From assembly GCA_018343915.1 (NCBI GenBank), contig JABRWF010000005.1, positions 3,197,001 through 3,261,000 on the forward strand: a DNA stretch of 64,000 nt, in the 5' to 3' direction. Numbering within the stretch: the stretch's first letter is position 1; each line of letters opens with the position of its first letter. The position numbers and the translations under genes were made by a program. Below, one piece after another: positions 45,615 to 55,140 of the stretch. The notes beneath the pieces are model-generated. The model ran no database searches, was not told where the DNA came from, and saw only the letters and a program-made list of their open reading frames with translations. The stretch is from Agroathelia rolfsii (Eukaryota > Basidiomycota > Agaricomycetes > Amylocorticiales > Amylocorticiaceae).

Positions 45615-47019
45615 TCAGGCCTCTCCGAGTTTTTCTTCTACAGGCGAACCCTCGCCTTCACCATAGCTCAGTTCTTCCGCATCTTTTGGTAATTCTACAC
45701 CGTGAATGCCACGCATACTGCGCCGCGCGTGTGCATGGTTGAGTTCGAGCTCGACGTCACTCATGACATGGGTGCTGCGCGTTGTGTGGACCGTGACGGA
45801 CACGCCGTGTGGAGCAGCCGAATTAGTCAGTTCGATGGATTGGGGGTAGGGTGTTGAGGAGTTGAAATAGGTTGAACCGAGACGAACACGGACGATAAGG
45901 AGCGTGGGAGCAATACCCTAAGATGGAAAGGGATGGTTTGTGTTAGCTATCTGTTTACAATGTAGTATGTACGGAGACGAAAAGAAAAGACATACATATA
46001 TTTGGACTGCGGCAGCAACAACAATGTTCTGGGCAGGGTGCTGCAGAAGGAACAAAACGACGAAGATAATTTGGATGAATACATAGAGAGCACCACTCTC
46101 AATGATGACCTCAATCATGCGCAAGAGTTTGTCATTGGCCATGCCACCGTGGTAGTGTCGGCTTTGACGCGTGACTTTCATGATTTTGAAGATGATCAAG
46201 GATGTTACCAGTATGTTCAGCACCTACGGTAGTCTTTGTTTAGATTTTCTCCGAAGAAAAGTGGGGTGTTAACTTACCAAAGAAATAATATACGAAGCCG
46301 ATGCTAGTGGCAAAACCTCTGCAGGAGCGATGGGAGCCGTAGGATCGACACTATTCAGTATTCCCAGTGCAGACATGACAAGTCCTATACCAAATGGTCA
46401 AAGACTTGCACGCGGAATACGGCTGGTCCATCTTACCCAGGGCTGTGAATGAGAGGGCGGCCGGGAGCAAGATAACCAGCCATTGCTTATTCCAAACGAT
46501 CCAGCACCGGTAGAGCTGAAAATGATCCAAGTTTAGGCAATAAATAAAGTAACTCATCACGATGCTAAACATACAAGCACCAATTCCCCCACAAAGTTGG
46601 TTATACTCAAGATGGTGTCATCAGCAAACAAGTCGGGCGACTCATTTGAGATGGATACTGTGCCTGTGTGCGTAAACTGCAAAGAAAGAAGTTGAGGAAC
46701 AATGTCGAGGATGAAACAGGTTTACTAACCAAGCCTTTCCACTTGTTATCCCAGTTGAGAGCAATATGCGCTGTGCAAAGCGCATACAGGATGAACGTGG
46801 TAATGGTCAAGGGATAATTGATGGCTTTTCCGCGTGGATGACCAAGTAGTACGATGATAGCAAGTACAAAAAGGATCGTATACATTCCTATACAAGTAAA
46901 TTATGTCATCATTAGACTGAGATACAAAAGGGCCACTGTAAATGGTGTGAATCCATACCAAAGATGATTGCCTCGACAACAAAGCCTAAGAAGGCTCCCT
47001 CGTCGAGGTCGAAGGCCAT
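45615..47019 (-). CDS. Multi-pass (about 7 TM) membrane protein, unknown family
   Basis: The first exon (47019-46959) gives MAFDLDEGAFLGFVVEAIIFG and is spliced through GTATGG...TATAG to MYTILFVLAIIVLLGHP at 46887. Further exons give YPLTITTFILYALCTAHIALN, NFVGELVL, LYRCWIVWNKQWLVILLPAAL, MLNILVTSLIIFKIMKVTRQS and ALYVFIQIIFVVLFLLQHPAQN. The C-terminus is hydrophilic and acidic (KDAEELSYGEGEG). The order of hydrophobic segments, the conserved LYRCWIVW and the cytoplasmic tail resemble a large group of unnamed Agaricomycete seven-helix proteins, sometimes likened to receptors. No ligand or G-protein motif can be claimed. Each intron is about 50-60 nt with GT-AG ends. Confidence 0.75.
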
Positions 47020-48105
47020 ATCACGTCCCCTACTGACCGAGAACGACTGGATGATCTGTCACACGAGAGACACGCAGAGTCAACAAGAGGGGAGCGCTCT
47101 CGTCGTCTGGAACAAAAAGTGCGACCCAACCTTTGCAACGAAGAATGGAACCCATGTGTTTTATATATGACCTGCAGAAAAGACGGGCCATATTATTTAT
47201 TGCACTAGGCAAGCCAAGATTACATTTGCATACATGCCGTCAATTTTCCATTCCCCACCGGGCCGATACGACACTCATATTTGCTACGAAGACGACAAGA
47301 AAAAAAAAATGCTGGAGACAAGCTGAGAGAAGCTCTGAGAAACTTGAGATAAGGTTCCTCATCTAACCGAAAAAGTTGCACATGGGCACCCGGACCAGGC
47401 ACTCGGTCGGTCGTGTACTACCGGGCATGCGCTGTGCCCAAACACCGACCTTCGGAGGTGATCTATTTCGAAGTTGCGATAATACTAGCGAAGCATAGCT
47501 TGCGTATCACGTCTGAAATGAAACCTCTGTAGCTTAACCCGATTCTGGATCATGCGCTCATAGAGGATATCCACTAGCATCTTAAACCTAGAACATAGAT
47601 ATGCTGTTTGTGGGCATAATCCTGATAATAGCGACTCGGAAAATCAAGTGCTTGCAAGTGACGTGGGCAAAAGTGAGCACGTGACTTTATAGTGGCTGTA
47701 CCTCTCGATCATGTTCCCTAAAAGGCAAGCCTCCGAAAGGCAAGGCCAAGGGGCATTCGTTGCTCATCGTCCACGCAAATTCACCTGTCAAAAAGCTGAT
47801 AAAAAATGAAAGCATCAGGTACACAACTCGTTCCCGCCTCCTGCTGGAGTACATGTAACATAACAATCTATTCCGTCTTACGATCCTAATTATGCATTCA
47901 ATAACGGTACATGCATTATAACCTGTTTCTTTAGTTCTTGTCTCCATCTCAATCCAAGCAGCCGTTCATCCTCAACACATCCTTATCTTCATCACAGAAC
48001 CATGCCTCCGGCATTCAGACGTGAACGCGAACAAATCCCGGTGGAAGCTTTCATTGCGCAACACTCATCAAACTTCCCACAAATGTCAGGATCTGGAAAT
48101 TTCTA
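47020..48105. other. Intergenic, membrane protein promoter side
   Basis: Contains the upstream region of the membrane protein and the 3' side of fimbrin. An 86-aa frame near 47947-47687 has no support. The 11-mer TTTATAGTGGC occurs at 47686-47696, next to CACGTGAC. Confidence 0.35.
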
Positions 48106-50460
48106 TCAGTCTTTAGTTTCAAGGTAACCAGTCACAATATCACAGACCAGTCTCGGTCGAATGTCCACAATATCTTCAGGTACGAGGAATATCAGAGCAC
48201 CCATCTTACGCGCGATAGAAATGGCCAGTTTCGCTAAAATCAGGAAAATCAGTTATCGCTGGAAAAGCCAAGCTCGATGGGTTTATCATATCTACCATTC
48301 TGGCGCCGGTCCTCGTAATTGCCAGAAGGGCTGACGTTGATCACAAGCGACTGGTCGACAATACCAGGCTGCATAGCATTCAGGAGGTTGAGGAAGAACA
48401 GGCCCGTCGTGATTGATGGATCCTTGAACGAGCGAATTGGCTGTAGTCCAGGCGTGCCCTTTTGCGCAGTGGTATTGGCCCATTTTAGCATTTCAGTATC
48501 GCTAATAGGACGTGAGGACTTAGAGAGGGAGGTAAGCGTTTTCGTGATATTCATGCTGTGATCCAGGCCACATTGCTATCAGAACCAAGCTCCTGAGCAC
48601 AAGGAAAACGGAAGATTTACCGCATGAGCTGCCAAACCAGGCCCAAAACCAGCGTCTTGGTGCCGTCGACAATATCCGAGCCTTGGATTCCGACCAAGTG
48701 CATACCGTTTTGCTTTCCTAGTTCGACTGCATAGTTGGTGTTTTCGACAGCCTTGAAGCGCGTCAGCTTGGCCTGATTTGGCTTCACACCCGTTTCTTCC
48801 TCTTCCTCTCCTTCTGGGACTTCCTGAACCAACTCTGCACCTGCCTTAGGCTTTGAGACCCTCCTCCAGACAACCGATCCAGGAATGATCTTGTCAAAGG
48901 CCTGAAGGATGACGATACCATCCTTGAGATTCTCGAATAGATTGAATACAGTCGGTTCGACTCCCAATGAGTTAAGCCACAAAGTGAAGACGCGGGCTTC
49001 ACGTTCACCCTCGGCATCGAAATCTTCGACCGCGCCGTAGTCTTTGGCCTCTTGCTCGTCAAGTGGCTCGAGTCCAGGCCAAGTGTTGAACAGGTTGGCA
49101 ACGAAAGCCAAGTTAAGACGGGGGTTACCGGACAACAGCGAAGAAGGTGTCAGATATTTACGGCAGCCAATCGCATCAGCATTTTGTAAAACCTAATATT
49201 GCGTGTAATAAATGAAGTGTTGATCCAAATCGGGAAACACGCTCAACTGACCTGCTCTGCACGCGTACGAAGATCTTTAGTTTGCAATGGGGCACGGGAA
49301 CAGCTTTCAGGCTTCAGCTGATTTAACAAGACGGTGTAGTTCTCTCCGTCATTGATATCACGGCTAAAGTTGTTGACTCTGTAGACAGGAATGTGAGGCC
49401 ACTGTTATTATATGCTCATAAGTAAGGAATTACCTCCTCTTCCAGCCTGCAGCCTTCAAATGATAATTGAACCATCGTAACAGGATCTGATCCGGTGTCA
49501 GACGTAGTAGGTCGTCAATCGTTTCGTCCTCTTCACACAGTCTGTACAGCTCTGGGTGGATTTTAATATCAATCTGGGCAAGCAATCCACGTCTAATGAT
49601 CTGCCAAATCAGGCCGAGAATCAAATGCTCTCGCCCTTCTGCAATGTCCGAGGAACCGATGTTGACTACTGAGCAACCAATAGCTTTGGCTGACTGAATC
49701 ACGAGGTTATTATTCTCCGTCATTTGGAATGCATTGAGATTCTTGTTGCGCGCCGTAGGTTTGTTGAGCACACGGGTATCGATGGTATCCGGGACCGATG
49801 CATTAATGAGCTTCGACAAGATGAGACCATCTCGGCACTCGTCGAAGAGCTGCATGGTATCAGTTGGGATAGGTAAGCGACCGGCCAGGTCAGGATCGGC
49901 TTCTAGTTCCTAATTAAATAAATAGCATGAATAGGCCAGTTTCAGAGCCATATAGTCAGGAAGAGTACTTGCCAGGTTGATATGATTTGTAAATTCGGCA
50001 CGTTCATCCTCATTGATCGTGTGGCTAGTGTTCGCGTTTGCACCGTGTACTGTAACTTTGCCCTTGCTCTTGGGCAAGACTGCACCAGCTTGCTGGGATC
50101 GTAGCTTTACATTGAGCTGTACAACACACATTTAGTCACAGCTCAAGCATTGCAATGCAATCAAGCGCGTACTTCAACCCAATCTTCGAGTTCAACCTTG
50201 CCACTCGCATCAACGCTGACGGTCTTGAGGGTTTCTCGCGCGACATCGTATGAGACACCATTGTTCTGAAGCGCTTGTAGCACAGTTGGCTTTGCTACTC
50301 GCCCTGGAGTATCGGTGTCGATTGCGCTGGAAACAATAGATCAGAGTACGATTCCAAAATGGTGTCTAAGGAATACAGCAGACTTGAACCGATTGATGAG
50401 ATCGAACATCTCATCCTGAGTAACCTCAGGGTACTTCTTCTGAAGTCTGATGGCTTGCAT
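48106..50460 (-). CDS. SAC6: Fimbrin, actin-bundling protein
   Basis: Crosslinks actin filaments in patches and rings. It starts MQAIRLQKKYPEVTQDEMFDLI at 50460 with an N-terminal EF-hand-like region (NAIDTDTPGRVAKPTV), then four calponin-homology domains in two actin-binding units. Recognisable pieces are QLFDECRDGLILSKLINASVPD, NNNLVIQSAKAIGCSVVNIG, HLILGLIWQIIR, LAFVANLFNTWPGL, HLVGIQGSDIVDG and GLVWQLMR. The C-terminus AKLAISIARKMGALIFLVPEDIVDIRP reaches TGA at 48106. The last intron uses GTAGAT after RRQN, rejoining in frame. An intron at 49972-49910 begins with GC (CTG|GCAAGT), a GC-AG intron. An acidic insert (EVPEGEEEEETG) sits in the CH3 region. It looks complete. The start shares a 514-bp promoter region with the GST pair. 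Confidence 0.93.
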
Positions 50461-50974
50461 TACCGCACAGGAGGTGTTTATGTAGAAGAAGTATGAGCAG
50501 TGACTAGTAAGTAGAAAAGGAAGTTTCAGGACAAGAGCGATGAGATCAGCGTGACAGTGTGTATGATGACGATGTATATTCCTTGTGACGCATGGTCCTT
50601 TTATCATCTTGCATACTGACTGCGCGTACTGCGCCGTCCGTAAACTAAGAACAAGGCTGTGGGACACAGCCGAGAGCATAATTCGAAACAATTTTTGATT
50701 ATCATCCGAGGCTTTCCGGAAAGCATGTCACAAGCTGCGGTAGCATGAACGGCTTCAATGTGCAAGCTGGAATAAACACTGCAATGGTACCATGCTGCAA
50801 ATCAAGCACGCTATTTCTTGGTAATCAATACCTTTTGCTATTGGAACATCTACGGAGCAGAAAGCTCCATCCATACGGCCTCACCAGACTCACATGACAT
50901 CAGCACGCCTCTCCATAATATATAATTGATCAATCATTGAGTTGGATCTACACCCCATCCCAATCTATACTACC
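50461..50974. promoter_or_regulatory. Divergent SAC6 / GST-A promoter region
   Basis: 514 bp between the start codons of fimbrin (minus) and GST-A (plus). AT-rich patches (ATAATATATAATTG near 50918) lie 50-60 nt above the GST-A ATG. No other gene. Confidence 0.4.
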
Positions 50975-52092
50975 ATGGCCATAGACAACAAGAACGACAC
51001 AGGCAAGACTTACCGCACAGAATGCACTGGTCTTGCCTTGGAAACAGTAAAAGCACACCAGCAGCCAGCTGATATCACCTTCTTTGCGGCGTGCTTCTGC
51101 CCATTTGTCCAGCGCGTTTGGATCGCATTCGAGCTTCTAGGCATCCCTTACAAGGTAAGCATGAGAAATTCATGGTTTTTATCTAATCGAAACTTACCGA
51201 CACTCAGTATTGTGAGTCTAATGAGACAGGTCGCCATCAATACTCTCTGATTTAAATCACAACTAGATGAGGTGGATCCATACAAGAAACCCAAGGATCT
51301 ACTAGAAGTCTCCCCCAAGGGTCTGGTGCCTGGCCTTAGAATTAATCTCAATGACAGGCCACGGCCATTGAACGAAAGTGTCGTGATTCTGGAATACCTC
51401 GAAGAGTGAGTCTTACCATACTTTAACAATCCCCAGCCGTCCTCAAGCATAATATCCAGACTTACGGGCATAACTACAAAAAAGTCGATTTTGCCACCAC
51501 CTTCTGACCCTTGTAAGTGTACACAGAGCCATGGCAATACTGTGCAACTAGATTGCTAATGTTTCCTCAGATGCACGAGCTCTAGTTCGTCTTCAATCCG
51601 ACCACATCAATCGCACATTGGTCCCTGCTTTCTATGGGTATCTCCAAGCTCAAGATCCCGACTTGGAAATCGAAAAGGGCAGAGCATTTAGTGCCGCCCT
51701 CGAAGGTCTCACGGGACTCTTTGAGCGTGCCGAAAATGAACAGACGCATGAAGCGGCCCTCGGTTTGTGGGTTGAAGGCGGAGAAATCGGATGGGCAGAC
51801 GTCATGGTGGCGCCCTGGCTTGTACGCGCAGATGTCGTTCTCCGACATTACAAAGGATATGATTTTCCTCCGGGTAAACGGTTCGCAGCATATCTAGAAA
51901 GACTTAAGGAGCATCCGGTCGTAAAAAGGACAACCAGCACCGAAGATTTGTATCTTGATAGTTATGAAAGGTAGGTTATCCATAAGAGTCTGAAGCAAGT
52001 AATTGACCTCGCCACCACACAGATATGCTTTCAATCGTCCGAATACTTCTCAGGTGGCAAACGCCATCAATGAAGGTCGTGGATTACCTTGA
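50975..52092 (+). CDS. Glutathione S-transferase, omega-like, copy A (Cys type)
   Basis: Six exons (50975-51154, 51208-51211, 51267-51405, 51460-51512, 51571-51970, 52023-52092) give 846 nt, 281 aa. Exon 2 is a 4-nt microexon (TATT) needed to make YKYYEVDPYKKPK. The thioredoxin-like N-domain has ACFCPFVQRVW with Cys42-Pro43, the omega-class active site, and LNESVVILEYLEE for glutathione binding. The C-domain is alpha-helical (ARALVRLQSDH ... ALGLWVEGGEIGWADVMVAPW). Omega GSTs act as thiol transferases and reductases or deglutathionylate small molecules. It is the first of a tandem pair; the exon lengths of exons 1, 2, 4 and 5 equal those of copy B. Confidence 0.88.
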
Positions 52093-52785
52093 ACTTGACA
52101 ATATGGTTCCGAAGGCTTGAGTTTGGTGTATTGTATCATTGATATTAGTTGACTGATCAACCCCAATTGATGATCTAATCGCCTAGATCGACCGCAATGG
52201 GCGAATTGAATATGTTACGAGATTCTGTGTGAATGCTACCCTGATAGAGGAGGAAAATCAAGTACTAAACAGGGGTATCTAAGCAAAGCAAGCAACAGAG
52301 TGCGAGATCTATGCATTTTTGAGTCAAGCACCTCACTAAATGCGTGTCCAAGCTCAAACAACTCGCATTGAAAACCACTGGCATACTCCCACTTTCCCTG
52401 ATATTGGTAAAGACCCGTACTAGTGGTGCTTTGCATTTCTGTCCACGCCAATACTTCCTTCCCATTAGATCTTTCCCAGCCATCCCACTCAGGCTAATAT
52501 ACAACTCAAAATACATAGTCTTCTGAGTCGTTCTTCTACCTTCTAGCAATGTCGGATTACAACTGGGCCGATCACCGTCACTTTTAGATATTAGCAACCA
52601 ATTTGTCATGCATGCATGTCATGGGCTACGTCGTGCTGAATAAAGCCGGCTTATATGGAATGTATCCATATTAATAATGCTTTCAACAAGTATATATAAA
52701 CGATTAGACTGATACGATCGATCAAATACAAAGCACTAGCTACTTACGTATACTCAGGAGGCTATTGCCTTTGTTCTCGTCATCC
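52093..52785. other. Spacer between the GST genes
   Basis: 693 bp containing the GST-A 3' flank and the GST-B promoter, with TATATATAAA at 52691-52700 about 90 nt above the ATG. No gene seen. Confidence 0.4.
52691..52700 (+). promoter_or_regulatory. TATA box of GST copy B
   Basis: TATATATAAA lies about 86-95 nt upstream of the ATG at 52786. Confidence 0.45.
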
Positions 52786-53874
52786 ATGACCACGGTCAAC
52801 GGGCCACACACTGGCAAAGTTCGTCACACAAAATGCACAGGCCTCGCCTTGGAACTTGCCAATGCGCGCCAAGAACCAGCGGATATTACACTCTTCACGG
52901 CATGCTACAGCCCATATTCGCAACGCGTATGGATTGCGCTAGAGCTTCTTGATATCCCGTACAAGGCAAGCTTCTGTTTACTTTCTTGATGATTATTGTA
53001 ACCTCATCATGGTATTTAGTATTGTAAGTGCCATAATGGATCCTAGCCTGTAACAACTTCATTCATGGTACAGGCAGACGAGGTAGATTCGTATGATGTC
53101 CCCAAACCTAAAGAGTTACTCGAGGTGTCCCCCAAAGGACTTGTACCAGCTATTACGGTCAATATAAATGGTAAAAAGCAATCATTACAAGAAAGTATGG
53201 TTATACTAGAGTACTTGGAAGAGTGAGTGCTACGTATTAACAAGTATACATATTGAGCGTCAATAGCCGATTGGACTAGCCTTGCAGGACAGACTACGAA
53301 GAAATCACTTCTCCCACCGTTGTCCGATCCTTGTTCGTGCCTTTAATCCCGTTCAGTTATTACAAACCATAACGATTTTTATTTGCAGACGCTCGCGCAC
53401 TGGCTCGCCTGCAAGCCGACTATGCTGATCGTACCCTGGTCCCAGCCTTCTATACACTTCTTATGGCCCAAGGCCTGGAAGCGCAGGCCGCAACGATTCG
53501 GGCATTTGGCGACGCAATTGTAACCTTCGTATCGTTTTTCGAACGTGCAGAAGGAGAACAAGTCCACAAGTCTGTCCTTGGCCTGTGGGCTGATGACGGG
53601 AAAATTGGATTCGGAGACGTCATAGTGGCGCCATGGATAGTGCGAGCAGATATCGTTTTGCGCCATTACAAAGGATTCGAATTTCCTTCAGGCGAGAAAA
53701 TAACTCCGTACTTGAAAAGGTTGCTGAATCATCCTCTGGTAAAAAAGACAACCAGCACCGACGAATTGTATCTTGATAGCTATGAAAGGTGGATAATTCA
53801 TTACCTCTCACATCAAACAGTTGAACTCATAGTTGGATAGCTACGCCTTGGGTCGTTTACAGAAAACGAACTAA
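52786..53874 (+). CDS. Glutathione S-transferase, omega-like, copy B (Ser at active site)
   Basis: Exons 52786-52965, 53020-53023 (TATT microexon), 53078-53222, 53280-53332, 53389-53788 and 53841-53874 give 816 nt, 271 aa. The first intron starts with GC (AAG|GCAAGC) where copy A has GT. The active-site stretch is ACYSPYSQRVW: Ser42 replaces the Cys of copy A, so chemistry should shift from thiol transfer towards Ser-type GST or loss of function. The rest follows copy A (TTKKSLLPPLSDP, ARALARLQ, GLWADDGKIGFGDVIVAPW). The last intron (53789-53840) has a weak GTGGAT donor; if it is not used, translation stops at 53840 with a different tail. The start was placed by comparison with copy A: 60 codons in exon 1 in both. 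Confidence 0.82.
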
Positions 53875-54311
53875 CGATGGTCATTGGTCACCACCAGTCT
53901 TATAAAAATATATAATCGAACAAACCAAATTACATTACATGAGTATTTTGATCAATATTAGTGACTTGGCTTGTCTCGGTCAGCCGTAAAAGGCGGACAA
54001 GGCACAAGCGAAGACATATCTTCTATAATGTGTAGATAGCAAAAAGTCCATTTCTATTATTATCACCTTGCTGGATTTTGCGGTTGGTGGGGACGGAGAA
54101 AAATCGTCGTTGATAAGACAAAAATGATACACCATAACAATACAACCAAGTTCAGGTGCAAAAGTCAAGACAAATAAATTCCAGAATATGTACTAAAGAT
54201 TAGATGCCAGGTGATTGCGAGATGGTGATATCAAATTATAAAGCCTCACGACCGTATGGGATGAGGAAGGGGGATATACAAGTAACATCAAACAAGCGAG
54301 CAAGTTCACAC
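53875..54311. other. Spacer between GST-B and RAD6 3' ends
   Basis: 437 bp between the GST-B stop and the RAD6 stop on the other strand. No gene or repeat seen. Confidence 0.4.
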
Positions 54312-54950
54312 TCAACTGACGTCCATTCGAGAGCTGGAGTCCTCAGCCTCGCCCTGCTGTTGCATCGCTTCCTTCTCCTCTGGATCAAGCCAGCTCTCTT
54401 CTACCGTCGCTTTCACGCGTCGAATGTATTCCTTCATGTTTTCCCTATATAGCTGTGCAGCTTCGGCATTCGCTGGACTATTAGGGTTGGGATCGTGGAG
54501 CAGGGATTGAACAGAGGTAAGAATTGCGGCGACATCGTAAGTGGGCGACCATCGGTTTTGTAATATATCGAGACAGAGCTCGCCGTTGGCGTATACATTA
54601 GGGTGGAACATCCGCGAGAGGAATTTGACGGTTGGCGGTTTGTTGGGGTATGATTCGTCAAAGTTGAGTACAAGCTTGAACGTCCCGTCCTCGAATGGTG
54701 TGTCAGCTAAAGGATTTCATCACATAAAATTAAAGCAAAACCAACATAAAAACTAGGGAAAACCCGCACCAGGACCAAATATGACTGCATTCCACATCAT
54801 AATATTATCAGGGCAAGGGCTGCCAGAAACGCCGCCGGGCGGATCGCTCGAGAGGCGTTTGAAGTCGCGCATGAGTCGTCGTTTACAGTTCGTAGACTAC
54901 AAAGCTCAGTCCCAGTAGGAACATCCAGCGTATTACATGTGCCTTACCAT
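54312..54950 (-). CDS. RAD6: Ubiquitin-conjugating enzyme E2, RAD6/UBC2
   Basis: E2 enzyme for PCNA and histone H2B ubiquitination (DNA damage tolerance, chromatin). The first coding exon is only ATG (54950-54948), followed directly by a GTAAGG donor. Exon 2 begins at 54896 and gives [15 protein letters not shown]. Exon 3 follows an intron after the GP of AVIFGP and continues [41 protein letters not shown] with the catalytic cysteine, then [17 protein letters not shown]. The C-terminus extends past the 152-residue core with an acidic tail ([24 protein letters not shown]), like yeast Rad6. The family N-terminus [14 protein letters not shown] fits this ATG-only exon; an ATG further upstream (55109) lies in the leader and would not join this frame. 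It is divergent with CLF1, with 190 bp between start codons. Confidence 0.93.
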
Positions 54951-55140
54951 GGTAAAAATACAATATGCGATGAAGACAAATAAGACAAAGGAAACGGGAT
55001 GATGAGACGAGATGGAAGTGCCAGGCAGAGTGTGTGGTGGTGGCTGTGCCCGTCCTTCTCCCAGGACGACCACCGCGACGAAATCCAGCCAACTGGTGGT
55101 GTACTCATCTACTAATATCTGACTTCATATCTATCTCGCC
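54951..55140. promoter_or_regulatory. Divergent RAD6 / CLF1 promoter
   Basis: Only 190 bp separate the two start codons, so the genes share a promoter region or overlapping leaders. No TATA box is evident; polypyrimidine tracts occur on the minus strand. Confidence 0.45.

Noticed and set aside
47687..47947. 86-aa minus-strand frame near a TATA-like motif
   Set aside because: Not conserved-looking and no splice partners; treated as non-coding.
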